From NCBI GenBank assembly GCA_937890595.1, contig CALADM010000016.1:1-64000 (forward strand): a stretch of DNA of 64,000 nt, written 5' to 3'. The DNA comes from CAJMNU01 sp905214855. GTDB lineage: Bacteria > Bacillota > Clostridia > Lachnospirales > Lachnospiraceae. Each line of letters opens with the position of its first letter. Position 1 is the stretch's first letter. Below, one piece after another: positions 1 to 9,130 of the stretch. The notes beneath the pieces are model-generated. The model did not search any database. It was not told where the DNA came from and saw nothing but the letters and a program-made list of their open reading frames with translations. The position numbers were made by a program, and so were the translations under genes.

Positions 1-193
1 ATCCAATAGTAATTCTATCAAGATTTGGTTTTATATTCATAACTTGATTTAATTGCTCATGTGAATAATATCTATATCCATTGCTAGATGTATGGTGAGG
101 ATGAAGTTTTCCATTTTTATCCCAATTTCGTAATGTTTGTGCTGATACGCCCAATATTTTTGAAAACTCATTGATAGAATACTATTTACTCAT
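1..193 (-). pseudogene. IS607-type serine recombinase, N-terminal part with early stop (runs off the left edge)
   Basis: Read on the minus strand from the ATG at 191-193 this encodes a MerR-like helix-turn-helix: after the stop it reads YSINEFSKILGVSAQTLRNW, then DKNGKLHPHHTSSNGYRYY and an IGY at the window edge. That is the start of IS607-family orfA recombinases, where the MerR domain precedes a serine-recombinase domain. A good ribosome site (AAGGAGGA, 203-210) precedes the ATG, but codon 4 is TAG (182-184), where relatives usually have Tyr. The frame is otherwise open to position 1. The catalytic domain and tnpB lie outside the window. It is probably a dead copy, unless an unusual downstream start is used. 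Confidence 0.75.
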
Positions 194-224
194 AAGTAAA
201 TCCTCCTTATAATGTTTATACTTT

Positions 225-253
225 ATTCTATCAATATAAGTTATAAAAGCCAA
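225..253 (-). promoter_or_regulatory. Sigma-A type promoter of the IS607-type recombinase
   Basis: On the minus strand TTGGCT (248-253) is followed after exactly 17 bases by TAGAAT (225-230), about 30 bases before the recombinase start. The region 254-324 between this promoter and the pyrophosphatase stop holds no gene and should contain the element end; IS607 elements lack terminal inverted repeats, so the end cannot be placed by eye. Confidence 0.5.
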
Positions 254-324
254 TACTTATTTATAATTTTTTATAAAATTTCTTTAACTATTATGTACCT
301 CCTATGCACCTAGAATCATTTTCT

Positions 325-1974
325 TTACCTTTGAAGAGCCATCATAATGGTTGGGATCAACTGCTTCTTTCGTGAAACAACACCAGGAAGTACCACAATC
401 TGATCTTTTGCCTCTTCGTGGAATGCTGTGGAGATCAAAGTCTCAGCCCCAGCTCCCTCGCAAAGCAATGTTGTCTCCTGTTTTAAAATATTTGTCAACA
501 TAAAGAACAGCATATCCAGATTGTGTTGTTCATACACCTCTTTAAGATATGGTTTCATACGCTCTTTTAATTCTTCCAGTTCTTCTGTGTTCAAAGAGCT
601 GATCTGAGCCACGCCAAATGTCACTTTTCCGGCTGCAAACGGTTTAAAATCCTGATAAAAAATTTCTGCCTCTGTTTTACTCTTCAGATTACTTCCAGCT
701 GCAAACATATCTGCTGCATACTGATCCAACTCAATTCCTGCAATTTTTGCAAGAATCTCTGCTGCTGCTTTGTCCATTGTTGTACAAGTAGGAGAACGGA
801 ACAACAGTGTATCGGATATGATCGCACTGCAAAGAAGCCCTGCGATTTCCTTATCAATCTCAATATTGTTTTCCTGATACATCTGAAAAATGATCGTTGC
901 AGTACATCCTAATGGCTGATTTCTGAAAAAAACAGGACTCATGGTTTCCACTGCCCCCAGTTTATGATGATCGATGATCTCTAAGATCTCTGAACTTTCC
1001 ACGCCTTCTACAGCCTGATTTTTTTCGTTGTGATCCACCATGATCACCTGCTTTCCCTTTGCTCCCAACAGATTTCTTCTGGAAATCATCCCAAGATACT
1101 TGCCATCTTTATTTAGGATTGGAAAATCACGATGACGTACATTTGCCATGATATCACGGATATCGTCAATGTAATCACTCTCTTCAAATGTGATCAAGTC
1201 TTCTGTCTTCATAAAATAGCTGATCGGCATACTTTGATTAATGAGACGTGCAGCCGTAAAAGCATCATATGGGGTTGTCATGATCGTACAGCCTCTCTCT
1301 TGTGCCAATTTACGGATCGTCATAGAAACTGGAGCGCCTTCACAGACAATAATACAACTTGCTTCCATCTCAATTGCACAAAGCTGTGATTCATAGCGGT
1401 TTCCCAGAATGACTAAATCATTTTTTTCAATATAAAACTCCATCATATCTGGATTTGCGGCAGCGATCAACACTTTTCCTTTGTCAAAATATGCAGATTC
1501 ATCTCCAATGATAATAAGCCCCTCCAAAGTTTCCACAATATTGGAATACTGTGTACATGCTTTAGAAAGAATGCTGCTGTCATAGACATTCATATATGTC
1601 TTTGTGATATCTCCGACTGTGATCAGCCCTTCCAGCATACCCGACTCTGTCACTGCCGGAATTGTAACTACTCCATTGTCCTGCATCATATTCCATGCTT
1701 TTTTCAGGGAAATATTTTTATCCACACCCATTGTATGGCGGATTTCAATATCACTCACCTGTGTCTTCACACTTTCCACCAGCCTTGGTTCGGGAATATG
1801 GAAGTAATTCAACACATACTTTGTCTCTTCGTTGATATTTCCTGCCCTGCATGGCTCATATGGTTTATCTGTGAGTTTCCTTTTCAAATTTGCATAACTG
1901 ATCGCCGAACATATTGAATCTGTATCCGGATTTTTATGCCCGATCACAATGGTATTTCGTATCCTCTGTTTCAT
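325..1974 (-). CDS. ppaC: Manganese-dependent inorganic pyrophosphatase with CBS and DRTGG domains (family II)
   Basis: Hydrolyses pyrophosphate to phosphate in the cytoplasm and pulls biosynthetic reactions forward. The N-terminal DHH-phosphoesterase motif GHKNPDTDS is followed by a CBS domain, a DRTGG domain, a second CBS domain and then the rest of the catalytic core (MVDHNE, IDHHKLG) and DHHA2. At 549 aa it matches the nucleotide-regulated clostridial type, in which the CBS pair binds AMP/ADP and DRTGG binds diadenosine polyphosphates (family knowledge). The ATG at 1974 is chosen because GAGG sits 6 bases upstream and the protein then starts MKQRIRNTIVIGHKN; an upstream in-frame ATG at 2025 adds 17 unlikely residues. 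It looks monocistronic, with a promoter at 2087-2115. Confidence 0.93.
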   Translation of the reverse strand: MKQRIRNTIVIGHKNPDTDSICSAISYANLKRKLTDKPYEPCRAGNINEETKYVLNYFHIPEPRLVESVKTQVSDIEIRHTMGVDKNISLKKAWNMMQDNGVVTIPAVTESGMLEGLITVGDITKTYMNVYDSSILSKACTQYSNIVETLEGLIIIGDESAYFDKGKVLIAAANPDMMEFYIEKNDLVILGNRYESQLCAIEMEASCIIVCEGAPVSMTIRKLAQERGCTIMTTPYDAFTAARLINQSMPISYFMKTEDLITFEESDYIDDIRDIMANVRHRDFPILNKDGKYLGMISRRNLLGAKGKQVIMVDHNEKNQAVEGVESSEILEIIDHHKLGAVETMSPVFFRNQPLGCTATIIFQMYQENNIEIDKEIAGLLCSAIISDTLLFRSPTCTTMDKAAAEILAKIAGIELDQYAADMFAAGSNLKSKTEAEIFYQDFKPFAAGKVTFGVAQISSLNTEELEELKERMKPYLKEVYEQHNLDMLFFMLTNILKQETTLLCEGAGAETLISTAFHEEAKDQIVVLPGVVSRKKQLIPTIMMALQR

Positions 1975-2086
1975 CCTATTCCTCATTTTCCATCTTTTAT
2001 TTCTGAGTTGATATGCTGATTCCACACTACGTGCTCATTGTTCATATTTTATTCAAAAAATATACATATCTATTTCACAACTCTCA

Positions 2087-2115
2087 TTTATACTAAGTGC
2101 ATAGAAAGTTTTGAA
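2087..2115 (-). promoter_or_regulatory. Probable promoter of ppaC
   Basis: Minus strand TTCAAA (2110-2115), 17-base spacer, TATAAA (2087-2092), about 110 bases before the ppaC start. The -35 box is only a 4/6 match. The rest of the gene-free stretch 1975-2298 holds one small inverted repeat (2163-2186) and I see no other gene in it. Confidence 0.4.
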
Positions 2116-2162
2116 GTTTCTTTTTTAAACTAGACAAATTGCACATAGATTTTTCATAATTG

Positions 2163-2186
2163 CCCCGATTTGTTTTTCAATCGGGG
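2163..2186 (-). terminator. Inverted repeat, possible terminator of glcK
   Basis: CCCCGATT (2163-2170) pairs with AATCGGGG (2179-2186) around an 8-base loop. It lies downstream of glcK. There is no T-run on either side, so intrinsic termination is doubtful. Confidence 0.35.
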
Positions 2187-2298
2187 TCTCCTCATTTTAA
2201 AGGGACATATTCAGCTTCTATAAATGCAGACAGGAGCGCATCCCATCCATACTCTTCTTTGGATCATGTGCGCCCCCACCCATTTTTCATTCTTTCTC

Positions 2299-3243
2299 TT
2301 AATTCAGAACCAGTCTGGCTGCTCCGTAAATTCCGGCATCATTTCCAAGTTTTGCCAGTGCAATACCTGCCTTATTCTTAGACAAAGGAGTATAATACTG
2401 GTAATGTCTATCCACAAGATCTAACAGAAATTGTCCTGCTTTTGATACGCCTCCACCAATAACAAACATATCTGGATCTACTGTCAGAGCAAGCTGTCCT
2501 AATGCCATTCCCAAATATTTACCAACCACTTCCATAACTTCCAGCGCAAGTTCATCTCCAGCTTTTGCTGCATCAAGTACATCTTTGGCTGTAACTGCAT
2601 CTCCAGCTTTTCTTAACTGAGATGGAGTATCACAAGCTGCCATTTTTCTTCTTGCTTCTCTCGCAATTCCTGTTGCAGAAGCAATCTGCTCCAGACATCC
2701 CATACCACCACAATTGCAATATTCTTTTTCATCTTCACGGATATGGATATGTCCTACTTCACCACCCAGTCCATGACGACCTGCAACGATCTTCTGATTC
2801 ATGATGATACCGCCGCCAACTCCAGTTCCAAGCGTAATTGCCACAATATCATTATATCCTTTTCCGCCGCCTTGCCACATTTCACCAAGTGCTGCCACAT
2901 TTGCATCATTTCCGCTCTGTACTGCAATATCATCCAGCAATGCACTGAGTGTTTTTCCAGGATTTACATTGCGCCAGCCAAGATTCACACATACTTCCAC
3001 ATTTCCATCTGGAAGAACTGGTCCAGGGATTCCCATACCAACTCCAACAACATCAGCCAAGGTCAATCCTTTCTCTTCCAATTTTTTGCGGATAGAAGCA
3101 GCCACATCTTCCAGAATATACTTTCCATTTTCTTCTTTTCTGGTTGGAACTTCCCATTTGTCAAGCAGTTCCCCATCTGTCTCAAACAAACCGATCTTTA
3201 CTGTTGTTCCTCCGATATCAACACCAACACATTTCAAACCCAT
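2299..3243 (-). CDS. glcK: Glucokinase, ROK family
   Basis: Phosphorylates glucose with ATP to glucose-6-phosphate in the cytoplasm. The 314-aa protein has the N-terminal phosphate loop VGVDIGGTTVKIGLF, the ROK signature with the zinc-binding cluster CNCGGMGCLEQ (about residues 180-190), GTGVGGGI and the second nucleotide motif VIGGGVS. It has full length and no N-terminal DNA-binding domain, which favours kinase over ROK repressor. A GGAAGGG ribosome site precedes the ATG. It lies near transketolase and glucose-6-phosphate isomerase, all on the minus strand, though terminators separate them. The sugar could be broader than glucose. Confidence 0.9.
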   Translation of the reverse strand: MGLKCVGVDIGGTTVKIGLFETDGELLDKWEVPTRKEENGKYILEDVAASIRKKLEEKGLTLADVVGVGMGIPGPVLPDGNVEVCVNLGWRNVNPGKTLSALLDDIAVQSGNDANVAALGEMWQGGGKGYNDIVAITLGTGVGGGIIMNQKIVAGRHGLGGEVGHIHIREDEKEYCNCGGMGCLEQIASATGIAREARRKMAACDTPSQLRKAGDAVTAKDVLDAAKAGDELALEVMEVVGKYLGMALGQLALTVDPDMFVIGGGVSKAGQFLLDLVDRHYQYYTPLSKNKAGIALAKLGNDAGIYGAARLVLN

Positions 3244-3358
3244 TTTTTTCCCTTCCTTTGCCTTTTTTTACCCCGATCATTCAGGGTACCATGACAGGAT
3301 CACGCAATACCTATATGTACTTATCCAACATGGTTTTTCTTCATTATAAGAGAAGAAA

Positions 3359-3397
3359 GGCAGGATTGCAAGCCCTGAAACAGAACTGCATCCTGCC
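3359..3397 (-). terminator. Intrinsic terminator downstream of transketolase
   Basis: GGCAGGATTGCA (3359-3370) pairs, with one bulged T, with TGCATCCTGCC (3387-3397). Read on the minus strand the stem is followed by TTTCTTCTCTTA, and on the plus strand by ATTTTTATTTCTT, so it could work both ways. Apart from this hairpin I see nothing in the gene-free stretch 3244-3553. Confidence 0.7.
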
Positions 3398-3553
3398 ATT
3401 TTTATTTCTTGTATCTCATATCTTTTTTTGCAGCCTTTTTTGTCTCTTTCATAGCATTCATATTGCTGCATCACTATCTTTGAACGCTATATGTTTATTT
3501 AGATCTGATCCTCAAAAAACATATCATTTCTATCCGCTGCTAAAAAATAAACA

Positions 3554-5539
3554 TTACAGACTTCTGGCAACCTCTGCCACATGCTCTGCTGTAAATCCAA
3601 AATGCTCAAAAAGCTGTGCTGCCGGACCACTTGCACCAAACTGATCCATTCCGATGCTTGCGCCATCCAAACCTACATATTTGCCCCATCCAAATGTGCT
3701 TAAAACTTCTACAGATACTCTCTTTCTCACACTCTTTGGAAGTACAGACTCCTTATATTCCTCACTCTGTTCTTCAAACAGATCCATACATGGCATAGAA
3801 ACAACACGGACTTTTTTACCTTCTGCTGCAAGGATTTCCTTTGCTTTCACTGCAAGAGCTACCTCTGAACCACTTGCCATAAGGATATACTCTGGAGTTC
3901 CCTCACAATCATCCAGAATATAACCACCCTTTAATGCCTCACGGCTGCTTCCCGCCATTGGCTCCAAGTTCTGCCTTGTCAATACCAATGCGGTAGGAGT
4001 TCTCTTTGATGTCACTGCACTGTACCATGCTGCCTCTGTCTCTGTTGCATCACATGGACGGAAAACATGGAAATTCGGCAGAGAACGCAGCATTGCAAGC
4101 TGCTCGATCGGTTCATGTGTCGGACCATCTTCACCTACACCAATACTGTCATGTGTAAAGACAAAAGTCAGCGGTACCTGCATCAGAGCAGAAAGACGTG
4201 CCATCGGTTTTGTATAGTCACTGAACACAAAGAAAGTTGCAATATACGCACGAAGACCGCCATGAAGCATCAGACCATTTCCGATCGCTGTCATTGCCAG
4301 CTCTCTGACTCCAAAGTGCAGGTTGCGTCCAGAATAATCTGCCTTAGAATAATCTGCCTCGCCATTCATATGTGTTTTGTTAGACGGTGCCAGATCCGCT
4401 GCTCCTCCGATCAGATTTGGGAGCAGATCTTTCATACGGTTGATCACCTGTCCTGACAGATTACGGGTAGCTTCTGGCTTTTCCTGTGGTGCCCAGAATT
4501 CAGCATTTTCTTTCAGCACTTTCTCTGCCAGTTCTTCATCATGATATTTATTCCAGAGTTCTTCCATCTCTGGATATTCTTCGCAATATGCCGCAAACAT
4601 CACATTCCATGCTGCCTCTGCTTCAGCCTTTTCTTCTGCGATACGGCTGTAATTCTCATATACCTCCTGCGGTACAAAGAACGGTTCCATGGAAGGCCAT
4701 CCCAAAAATTCCTTTAATGCCTTCACATTATCCTCTCCCAGAGGCTCTCCATGTGCACTTGCTTTTCCCTGTTTTGCTGGACAGCCATAACCGATTTCTG
4801 TCTTTACTGTGATAAAAGAAGGATGTTCTGTATCTGCTTTTGCCTCTTCGATCGCTTTTGCGATTGCCTCAAGATCATTTCCATCTTCCACAGTCAGAGT
4901 CTGGAAACCAAATGCTTCCATTCTCTTTTGCACATCCTCAGTAAATGCAATATCTGTACTTCCTTCAATAGAAATACGGTTAGAATCATACAATACGATC
5001 AGTTTGGAAAGTCCTAATGTTCCTGCCAGAGAAAAAGCCTCAGAAGAAATTCCCTCCATCATACAGCCATCTCCGCCCAATACATATGTGAAATGATCTA
5101 CAACCGGATAGTTTTCTTTATTGAAGACACTTGCCAGATGTCTTTCTGCCATAGCCATACCGACTGCCATTCCCATACCAGCTCCCAAAGGTCCTGTTGT
5201 TGCCTCTACACCTACGGTGTGGCGGTACTCCGGATGTCCTGCTGTGAGAGAGCCTAATTGTCTGAACTGCTTAATATCTTCAATAGACAGATCTCCATAT
5301 CCAAATAAATGGAGTAAAGAATAAAGCAGCATAGATCCATGACCTCCGGAAAGAATAAAACGGTCACGGTTTGCCCAGTCAGGATCTGCTGGGTTATGGT
5401 TCATGTGGTGTGCCCATAACTCATAGGCAACAGAAGCACATCCAAGCGGAAGCCCCGGATGCCCTGATTTTGCTTTCTGAATTGCGTCAGCAGATAAAAC
5501 ACGGATCGCATTAATTGACATTTCATCCAATTTGTTCAT
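3554..5539 (-). CDS. tkt: Transketolase
   Basis: Thiamine-diphosphate enzyme of the non-oxidative pentose phosphate pathway that moves two-carbon units between sugar phosphates. The 661-aa protein is full length: N-terminal HPGLPLGCA, the ThDP/metal loop GGDGCMMEGISSEA with YDSNRIS, the pyrimidine domain with GVREL and FSDYTKPMARL and the histidine loop THDSIGVGEDGPTHEP, then a C-terminal domain. AGGAGG lies 8 bases before the ATG. The 178 bases upstream (5540-5717) contain no gene and no strong promoter I can name. It is one of four central sugar-phosphate genes in the first 11 kb. Confidence 0.96.
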   Translation of the reverse strand: MNKLDEMSINAIRVLSADAIQKAKSGHPGLPLGCASVAYELWAHHMNHNPADPDWANRDRFILSGGHGSMLLYSLLHLFGYGDLSIEDIKQFRQLGSLTAGHPEYRHTVGVEATTGPLGAGMGMAVGMAMAERHLASVFNKENYPVVDHFTYVLGGDGCMMEGISSEAFSLAGTLGLSKLIVLYDSNRISIEGSTDIAFTEDVQKRMEAFGFQTLTVEDGNDLEAIAKAIEEAKADTEHPSFITVKTEIGYGCPAKQGKASAHGEPLGEDNVKALKEFLGWPSMEPFFVPQEVYENYSRIAEEKAEAEAAWNVMFAAYCEEYPEMEELWNKYHDEELAEKVLKENAEFWAPQEKPEATRNLSGQVINRMKDLLPNLIGGAADLAPSNKTHMNGEADYSKADYSGRNLHFGVRELAMTAIGNGLMLHGGLRAYIATFFVFSDYTKPMARLSALMQVPLTFVFTHDSIGVGEDGPTHEPIEQLAMLRSLPNFHVFRPCDATETEAAWYSAVTSKRTPTALVLTRQNLEPMAGSSREALKGGYILDDCEGTPEYILMASGSEVALAVKAKEILAAEGKKVRVVSMPCMDLFEEQSEEYKESVLPKSVRKRVSVEVLSTFGWGKYVGLDGASIGMDQFGASGPAAQLFEHFGFTAEHVAEVARSL

Positions 5540-5717
5540 GATTCATCCTCCTGTATATGTGTTAAATAGTATCATGTGCCTTAGAGACAGACTCTTCGTC
5601 TTTCTCGGCATGTGCTTTTGACAATACAATTCTGCTCATATTGTCTTTTATTCATGATTGTTTATTTAGGTTTTCTTACTAATCCACCATTACTTATTGG
5701 GGTTTTCTTACTGTCTT

Positions 5718-6998
5718 TCATTTCAAGACAATTTCCTTCATAATCTGTGGTCCTGTGATGATCAGGGAATTTGCCATTCTTCCGCTTCTGATTTTCGATA
5801 CGGAAAAATCAAACTCTGAAGAAAATTTGAGATGTCCATTCATATTATAGATCTGACATGAGTTCTCATTATACAAGATTACTCTGTTTCCGTCAACATC
5901 CACATGCTTATAATCATAGTTAAAAGGAACGGAAAAAACCTTATCTCCATTATTTTTATATACCTGCAGAGTATATGCATTCTCTCCATCTGTATTGCCT
6001 GTAATACAGCCTGCATACTCTGAACAATAAAATACACTCTGTATTTCCTCCGCCTGCTCCTGTGAAACGATCATCCTTGGAGACATTTCATCTTTCAGCG
6101 AATAAAAATCCAAACTATTGTCTGCAAAAACACAGGCATATGTATCCGTCAAAAATTCCACCCTTGGAGCCAGTTTGGATGCATACTCATCCTGAAATCC
6201 TCCAACCAGACGGTCGATCACATTCTTTCCCACTTCAGAAAAATTGTAGAATACCACCTTATTCTTCATTACACCACTATTCAAATATACAAAAGATGCC
6301 ATCAAAAGCTGACTGTTTGGTGAGAGAGAAATATCAAGCGGATATCCCCCATCTCCTGCTAGTGTCGTACGGATATCCAACTTCATATCAGTTCCATCTT
6401 TTTTATAATAGGCAATGATATTTGCATTTCCATCATCTAAAATAGCAGCCGTCAGCCCTTTTGCAGAAATGGAAACTTTCAAAATCGGAAGCTGTGTAGC
6501 AGCCTGTCCCAGCATACCATTCTTATCAAAAATATAGATCGCATTTCCCTGTTGGTCTGCGATTGCCGCATAATCTCCTTTGACAGCAACAATGGGTGTT
6601 TTTATCTCATATCCCTGTACCCAGACTTCCTGACCTTTTGCATCAATATAACTTGCACCATCCTTGGAATATTTTAAAACATTGTCTCCAAAGCTGACAT
6701 ATTGTGCAAATCCCCCTTCTGTCATCTCCTGCTGCCAAGAAACCTTATATTCCTGAAATTGATATTGATCCAAATAAAAATAACCTGCTATTCCAAAGAC
6801 TATCAGAACAAGAAGTATCACTGCCGCAATCTTTTGCTTATGCCTGCGGCGTTTTTTCAAAGCCTCTTCCAGATCGTCTTCCTGTTCGATCACAGGTCCT
6901 TTTACCGGACGGGGCGGTGCCGCATCCCCAGACCGTATTATCCTCTGCCTTAATTGTTGTTTTTTTGTCTCACGGCTCATAGAATTCATATCACTCAT
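5718..6998 (-). CDS. DUF5711 family membrane-anchored propeller protein
   Basis: A 426-aa protein of unknown function that I place in DUF5711, a family typical of Lachnospiraceae. Residues 1-55 are charged and cytoplasmic (KKRRRHK just before the membrane), 56-76 form one transmembrane helix, and about 80-426 are extracytoplasmic with repeated short beta units of a PQQ/WD-like propeller (for example YSKDGASYIDAKGQEVW, AIYIFDKNGML). No catalytic motif is visible. AGGAGGTGA precedes the ATG. The LysM protein gene ends 82 bases upstream on the same strand, so the two may be cotranscribed and act together at the envelope. Family assignment is from memory of the sequence pattern. Confidence 0.75.
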   Translation of the reverse strand: MSDMNSMSRETKKQQLRQRIIRSGDAAPPRPVKGPVIEQEDDLEEALKKRRRHKQKIAAVILLVLIVFGIAGYFYLDQYQFQEYKVSWQQEMTEGGFAQYVSFGDNVLKYSKDGASYIDAKGQEVWVQGYEIKTPIVAVKGDYAAIADQQGNAIYIFDKNGMLGQAATQLPILKVSISAKGLTAAILDDGNANIIAYYKKDGTDMKLDIRTTLAGDGGYPLDISLSPNSQLLMASFVYLNSGVMKNKVVFYNFSEVGKNVIDRLVGGFQDEYASKLAPRVEFLTDTYACVFADNSLDFYSLKDEMSPRMIVSQEQAEEIQSVFYCSEYAGCITGNTDGENAYTLQVYKNNGDKVFSVPFNYDYKHVDVDGNRVILYNENSCQIYNMNGHLKFSSEFDFSVSKIRSGRMANSLIITGPQIMKEIVLK

Positions 6999-7080
6999 AG
7001 ATTCACCTCCTACCTAACTTTTCTCCCGAAGGTAAACCTATTATACACTATTTTATTATATTACGCATTACTTTTATTGA

Positions 7081-8457
7081 CTAAGGAAGTTCTAATTTTT
7101 GACCTGCCATGATTTTATCCTGACTTTCCAGTCCGTTTAATTCACAGATTGCCTCCACCTGTGTGATATTATGATACACCTTATAACAGATTCCATTCAG
7201 TGTCTCTCCTTCTCCCACAATATAATATCTCACCGTCTTTCCGCTAGAAACATCTGTTGTCTCTATGAGACCACTTTTCTCCTGAGAAACTGCCTGAGAT
7301 GCAGTCTGATTTCCCCCTGGGATTTTAGAAGATTGTCCCACACTCTTAGATTCTGTTTTTCCTTCTTTCTTTTCCACCTTTGTTTCTTCTTGCTCTTTGG
7401 AAGTTTCTTCTTGCTCTTTGGAAACTTGTGATTCCTTTTGCCCTATGTCTGCCAGAACTTTCTCCAAAGAATTTTCCTGTTCTCCTGCCTGTTTGACTTC
7501 TGACTCTATTGATGTTTGTGTTGATATTTCTGATGTTTCTGTTGCCATCTCTATTGATGTCTCTGTTGTCATTTCTTTCTCAGTCGGATACACATTTCCC
7601 GAGACAGACTCAATCTCTACCTCTGTATCATCTGCCCCAACATCTGTCAATTCCATCGTCTTCTGTTCTTCCTCACCCTGAGGTAAAACGGAAGCTATAA
7701 CAGATTTCATCTGTCTCATCTGGGAATAATTGTTTGCCATCACAATCCCTCCCGCCAACACTACAACGGAAAGTGTCCCACAAATCCCCGACAATGTCCT
7801 GACCATTGCTCTCTGACTGCGAAACTGTCCTTTTCTCTCACTCATTCGATCCTTAAAATCTCTTGTCACACGATCCTGAACACCAATCTCCGTCCGCTTG
7901 CTATCATTTCTTTGGATCATATAATCCTGCATCATCTGGTTGCGCTCATAAAAAATATAATAACCTTTCAAAGCCGCAAGACCATCTTCACGGGTGATAT
8001 AGATTTCCTCCTCACCCTCGCTTCCACTATTCAAATACATCAGTTTATGTTTTCCTGCAAAATACTGGTTATGATCTTTCCAATAATCAACCGACTTCAA
8101 CTGATTTCCTTTTGCACCACATAGAAACCATCCCTGAATCGTTCTCTTGGGAAAATGTTCTTCGATATCCTGATATGCTTTTTTCCAGATCACCTCTGTA
8201 AACTCTACATTTCCAATGGCAGCATTGATGTTTTCCAACTCCATAGCACCATCTAAAAACAGATACACAATCCCATCTCTCTCATCCAAATTTCCAAGCA
8301 AAAGTCCCACCCTAAGATCATTCTCTCCGGATGGAACTAGACTCTTTAAGTATGTGCTGACATAATCTTCTACATACAGCCTTGTTGTTTCCTCTTTTTC
8401 CCCGATCTGTTTGATATTGCGGGGAAGTTTTGGATAAAGATTGTACAGTTCTCCCAT
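7081..8457 (-). CDS. Membrane protein with MPN-like cytoplasmic domain and C-terminal LysM domain
   Basis: The 458 aa divide into a soluble N-terminal domain (about 30-172), a charged linker, one transmembrane helix (about 221-243), a Thr/Ser/Glu-rich stalk (about 270-400) and one C-terminal LysM domain (about 409-458, VGEGETLNGICYKVYHNITQ) expected to bind peptidoglycan outside. The N-terminal domain (VGLLLGNLDERDGIVYLF ... TIQGWFLCGAKGN) resembles the JAMM/MPN fold but lacks the HxH metal ligands (GWFLCGAKG where active proteins have GWYHSHPG); this is my inference. The stalk carries a perfect 21-bp tandem duplication. GAGGTGA lies 5 bases before the ATG. It sits directly upstream of the DUF5711 gene. 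Function unknown. Confidence 0.7.
   Translation of the reverse strand: MGELYNLYPKLPRNIKQIGEKEETTRLYVEDYVSTYLKSLVPSGENDLRVGLLLGNLDERDGIVYLFLDGAMELENINAAIGNVEFTEVIWKKAYQDIEEHFPKRTIQGWFLCGAKGNQLKSVDYWKDHNQYFAGKHKLMYLNSGSEGEEEIYITREDGLAALKGYYIFYERNQMMQDYMIQRNDSKRTEIGVQDRVTRDFKDRMSERKGQFRSQRAMVRTLSGICGTLSVVVLAGGIVMANNYSQMRQMKSVIASVLPQGEEEQKTMELTDVGADDTEVEIESVSGNVYPTEKEMTTETSIEMATETSEISTQTSIESEVKQAGEQENSLEKVLADIGQKESQVSKEQEETSKEQEETKVEKKEGKTESKSVGQSSKIPGGNQTASQAVSQEKSGLIETTDVSSGKTVRYYIVGEGETLNGICYKVYHNITQVEAICELNGLESQDKIMAGQKLELP
7382..7423 (-). repeat. Two perfect 21-bp tandem copies in the LysM protein stalk
   Basis: 7382-7402 and 7403-7423 are identical and encode two copies of a seven-residue SKEQEET-type unit in the stalk. 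Perfect identity, including third positions, points to a recent duplication that keeps frame. Confidence 0.9.
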
Positions 8458-8530
8458 ATGTTCACCTCGCTATGATATTCTATTTTCTTTCTATCTAAGA
8501 AATCATAGCACACTAAGAACGCATATTTTG

Positions 8531-9130
8531 TCAAATCAAGGATGCTTTATTCCACAACTTATCGACAAGAAAAATACTTCCACTGATACAATCTGCCAGA
8601 CGCATAACTATAGACAAACGAATACTTTGCAGCATCAATGGGTCATAATTAGAACAGCTTCCCACAATTCCTGTAATAAACAGATCTCCTACAGCTTTCA
8701 ATTCCTTGCAGACTCCAAGACCTGGTTTAAGAGGACCTTTTCCCAAAGTTACAAATCCAACATGTTCTGCTGTTCCCACAGACGCATCCACTGCAACGAT
8801 AACATCATTTCTATATATTGTATTTAATATTGTCTGATACTCTTCCAGATTCATAGCATGAACAGGCTGTTCCAGAGTTCCTAATATCTTCATATTTCCC
8901 AATTTTCTTTCTTTTAACTTGTACCCAATCAACGGTCCCAGACTGTCTCCGGTAGAACGATCTGTCCCGATACAGAGAAACACAACGCCTTCTTTTCCCT
9001 TTTTTTCCTTCTCCGCCTCAATCATACTGCTCAGTTTTTCAGCGAACTCTTTCTCACAAAATCCATTTCCTGTGTCATAATAATAGAGTTCTCTCCCCTG
9101 ACGCATTATAAATCGTTCTAATACTTTCAT
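8531..9130 (-). CDS. yyaC: Spore-associated protease YyaC (DUF1256)
   Basis: Member of the YyaC/Gpr-like family (DUF1256), linked to sporulation in Firmicutes; distantly related to germination protease. The 199-aa product shows the conserved FLCIGTDRSTGDSLGPLIGY, the H-A-M-N-L-E region and IVAVDASVG typical of the hydrogenase-maturation/Gpr fold. The ATG at 9130 is used because GGGAGGT lies 5 bases upstream; the longer frame would begin with GTG at 9169 without a ribosome site. It indicates a spore-forming ancestry. It starts 73 bases upstream of the LysM gene, so a shared transcript is possible. Confidence 0.88.
   Translation of the reverse strand: MKVLERFIMRQGRELYYYDTGNGFCEKEFAEKLSSMIEAEKEKKGKEGVVFLCIGTDRSTGDSLGPLIGYKLKERKLGNMKILGTLEQPVHAMNLEEYQTILNTIYRNDVIVAVDASVGTAEHVGFVTLGKGPLKPGLGVCKELKAVGDLFITGIVGSCSNYDPLMLQSIRLSIVMRLADCISGSIFLVDKLWNKASLI

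Noticed and set aside
2743..3349. Overlapping plus-strand ORFs opposite glcK
   Set aside because: Antisense frames of a well conserved gene; Ser/Phe-rich composition and no family resemblance.
7397..7681. Cys/Ser/Val-rich plus-strand ORF opposite the LysM stalk
   Set aside because: Artefact of the repetitive Thr/Glu/Ser codons on the other strand.
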